From Verrucomicrobiales bacterium (GTDB lineage: Bacteria; Verrucomicrobiota; Verrucomicrobiia; Limisphaerales; UBA1096), in NCBI GenBank assembly GCA_028817635.1, contig JAPPPH010000348.1:1-6133 (forward strand): a stretch of DNA of 6,133 bases. The letters are read 5' to 3'. Below the pieces are notes generated by a model, which was not told where the DNA came from, did not search any database, and was given only the letters and a program-made list of their open reading frames with translations. The translations under genes were made by a program, and so were the position numbers. Position 1 is the stretch's first letter; every line of letters starts with the position of its first letter. Below, in pieces: positions 1-5,972 of the stretch.

Positions 1-109
1 ACCCGTAGTCGTCGATGTAAATAAGGACGACGTTCGGCTTGGCCAAGCCAGTCGAGACAAAACAAAAAAGGCCAAGCACGATTGAAAGAATCCGTTTTTT
101 CCCGTGCAT
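1..109 (-). CDS. Secreted sulfatase, N-terminal fragment (runs off left edge)
   Basis: The reverse strand reads from an ATG at 109 through 36 codons without a stop to the window edge. The peptide begins MHGKKRILSIVLGLFCFVST, a signal peptide with a basic n-region and a hydrophobic core, with probable cleavage after GLA. It continues directly into KPNVVLIYIDDYG. In the sulfatase family (alkaline-phosphatase superfamily) this is the hallmark first beta-strand, and its Asp-Asp pair contributes to the Ca2+ site. The next base (T) would allow the usual Trp of 'DDYGW'. The catalytic CxPSR formylglycine motif would lie outside the window, so the substrate cannot be judged. Such enzymes remove sulfate esters from glycans in the periplasm or outside the cell. 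The gene is divergent from the giant LamG protein, with 106 bp between the starts. No strong Shine-Dalgarno precedes the ATG. The family call is firm; subfamily is unknown. Confidence 0.87.
   Translation of the reverse strand, partial: MHGKKRILSIVLGLFCFVSTGLAKPNVVLIYIDDYG
36..49. repeat. 14-bp perfect palindrome GGCTTGGCCAAGCC in sulfatase signal-peptide codons
   Basis: A perfect inverted repeat around TTGGCCAA, lying in the codons for Gly-Leu-Ala-Lys at the signal-peptide cleavage region of the sulfatase. A single GGCCAAGC octamer also occurs nearby at 70-77. It shares its 10-bp core with the palindromes at 137-150, 1142-1151 and 4258-4271. Confidence 0.6.
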
Positions 110-136
110 ACTCGACTCAAGCTATCGACAAAACTC

Positions 137-150
137 CGCTTGGCCAAGCG
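137..150. repeat. 14-bp perfect palindrome CGCTTGGCCAAGCG, intergenic copy
   Basis: This fully self-complementary 14-mer sits between the divergent sulfatase and LamG genes. It is identical to a copy inside the LamG gene at 4258-4271, and the identity extends to 16 bp (CCGCTTGGCCAAGCGC at 136-151 and 4257-4272). It belongs to the recurrent GGCCAAGC family in this window. Its position would suit an operator, but the copies inside genes argue more for a genome-wide iterated motif. Confidence 0.6.
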
Positions 151-161
151 CACTTTGCGGC

Positions 162-188
162 TTGTCAAAAGCAGAGGGCATTGATAAT
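162..188 (+). promoter_or_regulatory. Possible sigma70-type promoter for the LamG protein
   Basis: TTGTCA at 162-167 matches five of six bases of the -35 consensus, and GATAAT at 183-188 matches five of six of the -10. The spacer is 15 bp, shorter than the preferred 17, which weakens the call. It would place the transcript start near 195, about 20 bases before the ATG at 216. On the opposite strand the same DNA reads a perfect TTGACA (168 to 163), but no -10 lies at the right distance on that side. Confidence 0.3.
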
Positions 189-215
189 CACGTCCCAAGC
201 ATTTAACCATTTCAA

Positions 216-3200
216 ATGAAAACTCGGTTCATTACCCCCGTCCGTCGAGGTCTGGCCAAGAACGCTTTGCTCGCACTTGGCTTCGTCGCAGCCACAACTG
301 CATTGGCTCAATCGGCAAAGATTGTCACTCAACCCAACGATGTGTCCGCTCCGGCGGAAAGTTCGGCCAGTCTTAAGGCGGAAGCCTCCGGGGAACCGAA
401 TACGTACCGATGGCATCGATCAAACGGAGGAGGCGGGGCGCTTAGTTTTACGGGAGAACAGCAGTACGTGTCCGTGCCGATCGATGTGCCGGAGACGGAG
501 TACACGGTTGAGTTTTGGTTTCGCACGGAAGACCCGAATGCCGGCCTTTACTCTATTGTAGATCAAAATCTCGGTGTCGGGGGGCATGACCGGCATATTC
601 ATTTGATCGATGGGAATGTTCGCATCCGGACATGGAGCGGCCCGGGCGTGGAGGTGTCCTCGGGGTTGAATCTGGCTGATGGTAAGTGGCACCACATCGC
701 GCACGTCATTAGCATGGATCTCGGCGGACAATTCGTCTACGTGGACGGTGAGTTGGTGATCGAGGGCGTGAAAGACACGTCCAACTTCGACTGGCAAAAG
801 CACGTCAACATCGGTTTTTCGAACGACGCCGCGTCGCAATATCTCAAGGGCGAGATGGATGAGTTGCGCATTTGGGAGGCGGCATTGGAGCAGGAGGAAA
901 TCGAGGAACGAATGAACCAGCCGCTGGACGGCGACGAGGATTGGTTGTTGGCCTATTACAATTTTGACCAAGTGGAAGGTGAAACTCTGACGGATGCCAC
1001 GGAGAACGCGCTCGACGGCACGTTGATCAATTTCGACGAAAACGGATGGGCTTCATCCTCCGCAAGATTGGGCGTGGAATCGCCCATGACCAACGGAGGA
1101 GGCATCACCGGAGCGGACACAACTGAGCTGAAGTTTGAGCGCTTGGCCAAGAGCGACGAGGACACGTACTTTTTGGTCGTGACCAACCCGGAGGGGGATG
1201 CTGAGAGCGACAAGGCCAAGCTCACCGTTACGGCGGAAGTTACTCCACCCACGGTGGTCAGCGCCACCGCCGACGCCTCGTTTCGCAATGTGTTGGTGAC
1301 ATTTTCCGAGCCGATGGACATGGACGCCACGGCCGATGACGGTAATTTCTCAATCGCAGGTCTCGATCTCGAGGAGGTCTCCGCCGCCGGAGCCGCCTCG
1401 GTGCGCTTGATTACGGAAGAGATGGGAGAGGGCAAGGAATTTACACTCACGATTTCAGGCGGGAAGGATCTCGCAGGCAACTCAATCGACGGCGACGTGA
1501 CCGTGACGTTTGGTAGCTATGTGTTCAGCCGAGGTTTCCTAACATACGAATTTTTTGGCGGGATTCCCGGTGTCACGGTTGAGGGGCTGCTCGACTCGGA
1601 AAAATTTGACGCCAATCTGCCGGATACCGTCCCCGGATTTGAGAGCAGGGCGGTGTATCTTCCTGCGTTTTCGACGTTTTCAAAATTCGGTAACATCGCT
1701 GATAACTACGGAGCGAAAATAAGTGGTTATGTCACCCCGCCGACGGATGGGTTTTATGAGTTTCACATCCGCAGTGATGACGCCTCGCAACTGTACGTCA
1801 GTAGCGATGACTCCCCGGAAAACACAGAGCTGGTTGCCGAAGAGTTGAACTGCTGCGGAGGATTCATGGAATCGGGAGAACCGGAAACCGGCGGTCCGGC
1901 CGAGGAATTGACTGCGGGTGATCGCTACTACGTGGAGGCGCTTTACAAGGAAGGAGGTGGTGGAGACTGGTTCGAGGCCGCTTGGCGTCATGAAGAGGAC
2001 ACCGAGACGATCCCGGCCGGGGCTCTCAAACCGATCGCCGGGGGAATGATTGGTACCTTCGCCCCACCACAAAAACTGAACTTTCAGGAAGTGGTTGAAG
2101 GCGCCGATGCCCCCATCGAGGGGGAGTTGACCCTGATCGAAAACTCCGAGGGATCGATTGAGGTTTCCGTTCAGTCGGTGATTCAGGAATCCATCTGGTT
2201 TTGGGAACGATCCATCGACGCCGGCGCTTGGTTACCGGTTCCCTCGAATGGAACGACCCTCCTGTCCATCCCGCCGCTGAGCCTTGGGAGCGATTACTCG
2301 TACCGTTTAATTTTGGCGGTAGCCGGCGGGGAATTGGCCGTGGCGACTTACAACATCGATGTGACTAAAGACGTGACAGCCCCACAAATCGTATCGACCG
2401 GTGCGTTGATCACGGAAGAAGAACTGGTCGAGATCGGGGTTCGATTCAGCGAATTACTGGACACGGAATCTGCAGAGGACGCAGGTAATTATTCAGTAAA
2501 AGGTGCAGATGTTCAGTCGGCCGTGCTGGCTGGCAAGGGCGACCGTGTCCTGCTTGAAGTCGACGGGCTCGATACAGGCGAGTTTGTTTTGACTGTCAAC
2601 GGCGTGAAGGACTTGGCCGGGAACAAATTGACCGACGTAAAAACGGAAGGCGAGCTCACCGGGCTACAGGTCTTAAACATTGGCGATCTTGCTCCGGAAG
2701 GTGAGGCCCACAACTTTGGCGAGGAAATCGAAGTGATCGCGGGTGGATTTGATATCTGGGCCAACGCTGACGATTTCACGTTTTTGTTTGAGGAAAAAAA
2801 TGGTGACTTCGATGTCGCCGTTCAGGTTTCGGATATCCAAAACGGCGGGGGATCATGGGCACGAAACGGCCTGATGGTGCGCGAGTCGCTGGAGGATTAC
2901 AGCAAGATGCTCGGGGCATTTGTCACTCCGCCTAGCGGACTGACAAACCAAGGCTATTTCGCCCTCGAACGTCGGGAGGACTCCGCCAATTGTTTTTGGT
3001 GGAATAACAATGGAACTCCCGGCAGCCCTGTCAAACATGGGGTGATCAATTACGACACCGCCGCCGTTCCCGGACTGCCAAACCTGTGGCTGCGTTTGAA
3101 GCGCACAGGAAACAAGTTCACCGCCTTCCGCAGTGCGGACGGGCAGGACTGGATCGAGATGGGGGTGAACGAACTCGAGTTTTCGGAGACGGTTTATTTT

Positions 3201-5384
3201 GGCATATGCCAAGCGAGACACGCCGGGGCGACTTCATTTGTCCGGTACAAAAACTACGGCCCGTTTGTGTACGACGGCACGGAGATCACGATTACCGAGC
3301 CACCGCAAAGCGTCACGGCCACGCTTGGTTGGGATCACACGTTTCGTGTGGGCTACACGGCCACAGCCTCCGGCAAACCGATCGCCGACTCCGAGCTGAC
3401 ATTTCAATGGAATCGCGATGGCCAAGCGATTGAAGGCGCAAACCAAGCAGCCTACACCACCCCCGGCGTGCTTGGGGAGGAGGATAGCGGGGCCAAGTAC
3501 TCGGTCAGCATCACAATGGGTGATGTCACAGTGACCTCGGATGAAGCCATATTATCGGTCGAGAAAGACACCACACCGCCGACCGTGACTATCATTCAGG
3601 CGAAGCGTCCGGCACCTGTTTCCGGCGGCGGGGCAGCGTTGGAATTCAAGGGCAGCGGCCAATATGTCTCCGTGCCGATTAATATCCCTGAGACGAATTA
3701 CACGGTGGAGTTTTGGTTCCGAACAGAAGATCCGGAAGCGGGGTTGTACGCTGTGGCGGATCAAAATCTGGGTGCCGGCGGACATGATCGTCACCTGTTC
3801 CTCACCGGTGGTAATCTGAAGGTTCGCACATGGAACACAGAGATTATCCAGACTGAAGGTTTAAACTTGGCCGATGGCCAATGGCATCACGTGGCACATA
3901 CGCTTGGCCGCAAAGCCAAGGGCCAACAGTTGTTCGTCGACGGCAAATTGGCCGCCCAAGGCACCAAGACCGCCTCCAACTTCAACTGGCAAAAACACAT
4001 CAACATCGGCTTCTCCAACGACGCCGGCTCGCAGCACTTGGTCGGTGCAATCGATGAACTTCGCATCTGGCGTGTGGTTCGCACCGAGGAGGAGATCAAC
4101 GCGACGATGAACAAGCCACTCACTGGCGACGAGTCGCGGTTGTTGGCCTACTACACCTTCGACGAAACCAAGGGCAACATTTTGCCGGACGCGCTTGGCA
4201 AGCATGACGGCACTTTGGTCGGTTTGAACGACCGCAGTTGGGTGCTGTCCGATGCACCGCTTGGCCAAGCGCCGATGGAAGGCATCCAACTACCGGTCAC
4301 CATCGAAATTAACTTTGACGATCTCATCCGCGACCCCAATCAAGGTAGCGGTGGGTCGTTGATTTTTGACGGCGCCGGGGCACACGTCGCCCTGCCGGAT
4401 GACATCCCGCAAATCTTCAGCGACGGCGAGGCGGTCACGGTGGAGTACTGGTTTAAGGGTGAGTCGTTGCAGTCCGCAGTCCGCTGGCAGGACGGCCAAT
4501 ACTTCGTCGCCGGCTGGCACGGCCAACACATCATCTCGACCGATGGGGGCACTGCCAACGGCATCGCGGTTGGCCCGGCAACGGACGGAAAATGGCACCA
4601 TGTGGCCATGACGTGGGAGGTCGACATGGTTGACGGCTTCAAGAGCTACCTCGACGGCGAACTGGTGGCCAAGCGCGATTCCGGTGCGAATTATCTACCG
4701 CTAATCAACACGCACTGTTACCTCGGCGCATTCATGGGAATCGCCGAATTCACCAAGGGCCAACTTGATGAGGTTCGCATTTGGGAAACCGCACGGACGC
4801 AGGAAGAGTTGCAGGAATGGATGAACAAACCACTGAAGGGAGACGAGGACAGCTTGATCGCCTACTATCAATTCGATGAGATTACCGGGAACATTTTACC
4901 CGACCTAAGCGGGAACGAACTCGACGGGGCACTCGTCAACATGACCGATGCCAACTGGGCTGCCGGTCCCCATGCGGGATTCACCCGCGTCGGGCCAAAA
5001 GGCCAAGCCGAACCCGGCACGGTGGAAGTGGAAGGCGGTGAGATTGCGTCCATTGAATATCTCACAAATGGACGCTCCATACGGGCAGTCGTTTATGGTG
5101 ATTTGAGCAGAGAAATTCAGGTCGAGATTAGCGGCATCCGTGACGCTGGCGACAACGAGATGAAAAGGATGCAATTCTCCGTACCGGTCGAGCAGGACGG
5201 CCCGGCGGAAGCCCCGTTGGTGACCATGGATCAAGCAGATGGCACCTTAATCATCAACACCACAGCCGGAACGTTGCAGACGGCGCCTAGCGTAAATGGT
5301 CCGTGGGAGAACGTTGCCGCCCCGCTACAAATTAAGCTGGATGAGTTGAGACCCGCTGAATTTTTCCGGGCAATCAACCCGTAA
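216..5384 (+). CDS. Giant secreted LamG/PA14/Ig-like multidomain protein
   Basis: A 1722-residue exported protein, probably surface-bound or secreted and glycan-binding; no catalytic domain was recognised. Residues 1-32 are a signal peptide (basic start, hydrophobic core, cleavage near ALA/QS), which supports the ATG at 216. Approximate domain order: Ig-like 33-339, interrupted by LamG1 (75-291); Big_5/SwmB-like 343-432 ('FSEPMD', 'KDLAGN'); PA14-like 438-609 ('GYVTPPTDGFYEFHIRSDD'); an unassigned beta-rich segment 619-716; a second Big_5-like domain 721-815 ('VKDLAGN'); a DUF1349-like sandwich 820-1020 ('ARNGLMVRES', 'LWLRLKRTGNKFTAFRSADG'); Ig-like 1023-1115; a Big_12-like domain 1119-1665, interrupted by LamG2 (1141-1354) and LamG3 (1381-1591); and a C-terminal tail 1669-1722 of verrucomicrobial style ('VNGPWENV', 'EFFRAINP'), possibly a sorting or anchoring element. 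LamG hallmarks repeat in each module: 'DGKWHHIAH', 'VDGEL', 'DELRIW', 'LLAYYNFD'. Domain names come from recalled family patterns, not a search. The partner gene is probably the divergent sulfatase. Confidence 0.96.
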   Translation: MKTRFITPVRRGLAKNALLALGFVAATTALAQSAKIVTQPNDVSAPAESSASLKAEASGEPNTYRWHRSNGGGGALSFTGEQQYVSVPIDVPETEYTVEFWFRTEDPNAGLYSIVDQNLGVGGHDRHIHLIDGNVRIRTWSGPGVEVSSGLNLADGKWHHIAHVISMDLGGQFVYVDGELVIEGVKDTSNFDWQKHVNIGFSNDAASQYLKGEMDELRIWEAALEQEEIEERMNQPLDGDEDWLLAYYNFDQVEGETLTDATENALDGTLINFDENGWASSSARLGVESPMTNGGGITGADTTELKFERLAKSDEDTYFLVVTNPEGDAESDKAKLTVTAEVTPPTVVSATADASFRNVLVTFSEPMDMDATADDGNFSIAGLDLEEVSAAGAASVRLITEEMGEGKEFTLTISGGKDLAGNSIDGDVTVTFGSYVFSRGFLTYEFFGGIPGVTVEGLLDSEKFDANLPDTVPGFESRAVYLPAFSTFSKFGNIADNYGAKISGYVTPPTDGFYEFHIRSDDASQLYVSSDDSPENTELVAEELNCCGGFMESGEPETGGPAEELTAGDRYYVEALYKEGGGGDWFEAAWRHEEDTETIPAGALKPIAGGMIGTFAPPQKLNFQEVVEGADAPIEGELTLIENSEGSIEVSVQSVIQESIWFWERSIDAGAWLPVPSNGTTLLSIPPLSLGSDYSYRLILAVAGGELAVATYNIDVTKDVTAPQIVSTGALITEEELVEIGVRFSELLDTESAEDAGNYSVKGADVQSAVLAGKGDRVLLEVDGLDTGEFVLTVNGVKDLAGNKLTDVKTEGELTGLQVLNIGDLAPEGEAHNFGEEIEVIAGGFDIWANADDFTFLFEEKNGDFDVAVQVSDIQNGGGSWARNGLMVRESLEDYSKMLGAFVTPPSGLTNQGYFALERREDSANCFWWNNNGTPGSPVKHGVINYDTAAVPGLPNLWLRLKRTGNKFTAFRSADGQDWIEMGVNELEFSETVYFGICQARHAGATSFVRYKNYGPFVYDGTEITITEPPQSVTATLGWDHTFRVGYTATASGKPIADSELTFQWNRDGQAIEGANQAAYTTPGVLGEEDSGAKYSVSITMGDVTVTSDEAILSVEKDTTPPTVTIIQAKRPAPVSGGGAALEFKGSGQYVSVPINIPETNYTVEFWFRTEDPEAGLYAVADQNLGAGGHDRHLFLTGGNLKVRTWNTEIIQTEGLNLADGQWHHVAHTLGRKAKGQQLFVDGKLAAQGTKTASNFNWQKHINIGFSNDAGSQHLVGAIDELRIWRVVRTEEEINATMNKPLTGDESRLLAYYTFDETKGNILPDALGKHDGTLVGLNDRSWVLSDAPLGQAPMEGIQLPVTIEINFDDLIRDPNQGSGGSLIFDGAGAHVALPDDIPQIFSDGEAVTVEYWFKGESLQSAVRWQDGQYFVAGWHGQHIISTDGGTANGIAVGPATDGKWHHVAMTWEVDMVDGFKSYLDGELVAKRDSGANYLPLINTHCYLGAFMGIAEFTKGQLDEVRIWETARTQEELQEWMNKPLKGDEDSLIAYYQFDEITGNILPDLSGNELDGALVNMTDANWAAGPHAGFTRVGPKGQAEPGTVEVEGGEIASIEYLTNGRSIRAVVYGDLSREIQVEISGIRDAGDNEMKRMQFSVPVEQDGPAEAPLVTMDQADGTLIINTTAGTLQTAPSVNGPWENVAAPLQIKLDELRPAEFFRAINP
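423..434 (+). repeat. 12-bp direct repeat AACGGAGGAGGC, left of LamG module 1
   Basis: This sequence encodes Asn-Gly-Gly-Gly (residues 70-73) and recurs perfectly at 1092-1103 (residues 293-296). The two copies lie 669 bp apart, exactly 223 codons, and flank LamG module 1. Removing one copy plus the module would rejoin 'YRWHRS' to 'NGGGITGADTTELKF', an ordinary Ig-like core. Confidence 0.75.
438..1088 (+). repeat. LamG module 1 (intragenic repeat copy 1)
   Basis: Residues 75-291 of the giant protein form a Laminin_G_3/concanavalin-like jellyroll, starting ALSFTGEQQYVSVPI and ending at the 'LGVESPM' tail. It is closely related to module 2: 'YTVEFWFRTEDP', 'DQNLG.GGHDRH' and 'NIGFSNDA.SQ' occur in both. 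By eye the DNA of the two copies is roughly 70% identical over their first 130 bases, so the duplication is old. The module splits an Ig-like domain in two and is bounded by a 12-bp direct repeat. Confidence 0.85.
1092..1103 (+). repeat. 12-bp direct repeat AACGGAGGAGGC, right of LamG module 1
   Basis: Second copy of the repeat at 423-434, in the same frame and encoding the same four residues. It marks the point where the interrupted Ig-like domain resumes. Confidence 0.75.
1142..1151. repeat. 10-bp palindrome CTTGGCCAAG within the LamG gene
   Basis: A coding copy of the recurrent palindrome, read as Leu-Ala-Lys in the first Ig-like domain. Other GGCCAAGC/GCTTGGCC octamers in this gene lie at 1214-1221, 3420-3427, 3902-3909, 4667-4674 and 5001-5008. 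Confidence 0.55.
3636..4277 (+). repeat. LamG module 2 (intragenic repeat copy 2)
   Basis: Residues 1141-1354 form the closest paralogue of module 1, starting ALEFKGSGQYVSVPI and ending at 'LGQAPM', the same tail pattern as module 1. It is preceded by a glycine tract (SGGGA), as module 1 is (NGGGGA). It lies between the first strand of a Big_12-like domain (TPPTVTIIQAK) and the next one (LPVTIEINFDD). Confidence 0.85.
4258..4271. repeat. 14-bp perfect palindrome CGCTTGGCCAAGCG, coding copy
   Basis: Identical to the intergenic palindrome at 137-150, but here inside the coding sequence at the end of the second LamG module, where it is read as Leu-Gly-Gln-Ala. This is a different reading frame from the Leu-Ala-Lys copies, which points to constraint or spread at the DNA level rather than a protein motif. 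Confidence 0.6.
4356..4988 (+). repeat. LamG module 3 (divergent copy)
   Basis: Residues 1381-1591 form a third jellyroll, starting SLIFDGAGAHVALPDDIP, with 'VTVEYWFKGES', 'DGKWHHVAMTWE', 'LDGELV', 'LDEVRIWETARTQEEL' and 'LIAYYQFDE'. It is clearly more distant from modules 1 and 2 than they are from each other. A Gly/Ser linker (QGSGG) precedes it, and the host Big_12-like sequence resumes at 'TVEVEGGEI'. The right-hand boundary is approximate. Confidence 0.8.
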
Positions 5385-5393
5385 CAAGCCAGC

Positions 5394-5972
5394 TTAACGC
5401 CGATCAGCCAAGGCTTCCTTGCTTTGCGCGTGGACATCCTTGTGCAGTGATTCACCGTGGGAATCCATCGTGACGACGGCTGGGAATTCGTGCACCTCCA
5501 ACTCCCAGATGGCCTCGGGCGATCCAAATTCCTCGAGCATGTAAACATCACGCACTCGCACAATGCACTCGGCCAGCACCTGCGCTGCCCCCCCGATGGC
5601 GTGCAGATAAACCGCACCGTGCTCCCGGCACGCCGCAAGGGTCTTATCGGCCATGCCACCCTTGCCGATCACACCTCGCACGCCAAACTGTTTCATGATA
5701 TCTCCCTGATACGGCTCCTCGCGGATGGACGTCGTGGGGCCGGCTGCCACCACTTTCCATTCGTCGTTGTCATCCTTCAGAACAACCGGACCGCAGTGAT
5801 AAATAATGCCACCCTCTAGGTTAACACCTGCGGGCAACTCACCCCCCTCATGCAGGTATTTGTGAACGGCATCACGTCCGGTGAACACCACGCCGGAGAT
5901 CAAAACCTGATCACCAACCTTTAGTTCACGAATGGCCTCTTCAGTAACCGGCGAAGTTAAATGATGGGTCAT
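5394..5972 (-). CDS. Class I fumarate hydratase, beta (C-terminal-type) subunit
   Basis: A 192-residue cytoplasmic protein matching the C-terminal 'fumarase_C' swivel domain of iron-sulfur class I fumarases and the related tartrate dehydratase beta subunit. The class reversibly hydrates fumarate to L-malate in the TCA cycle. Visible family motifs: 'LKVGDQVLISGVVFTGRDA' (residues 16-34), 'GIIYHCGPVV', 'AAGPTTSIREEPYQGDIM' (substrate-site Thr and Arg), 'GVIGKGGM' (conserved Lys), 'AVYLHAIGGAAQ', and 'EFGSPEAIWELEVHEFP' ahead of 'VVTMDSHG'. The length is normal for a separate beta subunit. The 4Fe-4S cysteines belong to the alpha subunit, which is not in this window. The ATG at 5972 is the only usable start, because a same-frame TGA lies at 5993-5991 with no start codon between. 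A weak GAGA lies 6 nt upstream. The start overlaps the stop of an upstream toxin gene by four bases; the 3' end faces the LamG gene across 9 bp. An L(+)-tartrate dehydratase subunit is a less likely alternative. Confidence 0.93.
   Translation of the reverse strand: MTHHLTSPVTEEAIRELKVGDQVLISGVVFTGRDAVHKYLHEGGELPAGVNLEGGIIYHCGPVVLKDDNDEWKVVAAGPTTSIREEPYQGDIMKQFGVRGVIGKGGMADKTLAACREHGAVYLHAIGGAAQVLAECIVRVRDVYMLEEFGSPEAIWELEVHEFPAVVTMDSHGESLHKDVHAQSKEALADRR

Larger units (their letters stand above)
110..215. promoter_or_regulatory. Divergent intergenic region between sulfatase and LamG protein
   Basis: This 106-bp stretch separates two start codons pointing away from each other, so it must carry the 5' signals of both genes unless one is transcribed from further away. 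It contains one perfect 14-bp palindrome and one plausible promoter for the plus strand, listed separately. Neither gene has a convincing Shine-Dalgarno sequence; the bases just before the ATG at 216 are A/T-rich (CCATTTCAA). A shared regulatory region would fit co-expression of the two secreted proteins, but that is inference. Confidence 0.5.

Noticed and set aside
125..168. Sulfatase promoter on the minus strand starting from a perfect TTGACA (168 to 163)
   Set aside because: No -10-like sequence lies 16-18 bp downstream; that position is occupied by the GC-rich palindrome, so a standard promoter cannot be supported.
420..971. Long open frame on the minus strand opposite LamG module 1 (183 codons)
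   Set aside because: It lies fully inside the giant gene, which has strong domain matches in the other strand. Its translation shows no family motif, and GC-rich coding DNA often leaves the antisense frame open.
3336..3350. Small perfect hairpin CACACG-TTT-CGTGTG
   Set aside because: A 6-bp stem inside coding sequence with no T-run or other context; expected by chance in a window this size.
3861..4289. Minus-strand open frame of 142 codons opposite LamG module 2
   Set aside because: An antisense shadow of the second LamG module; its resemblance to the frame opposite LamG module 1 only reflects the duplication on the coding strand.
5385..5400. Possible terminator hairpin between the convergent genes (AAGCCAGCTT)
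   Set aside because: Only a 4-bp stem with a 2-base loop and no T-run; too weak to call a terminator.
5231..5659. Minus-strand open frame of 142 codons across the LamG 3' end and the fumarase gene
   Set aside because: It overlaps the fumarase gene on the same strand in another frame and the LamG end antisense. Its composition (many Arg, Ser, Pro, Cys) is typical of an out-of-frame translation.
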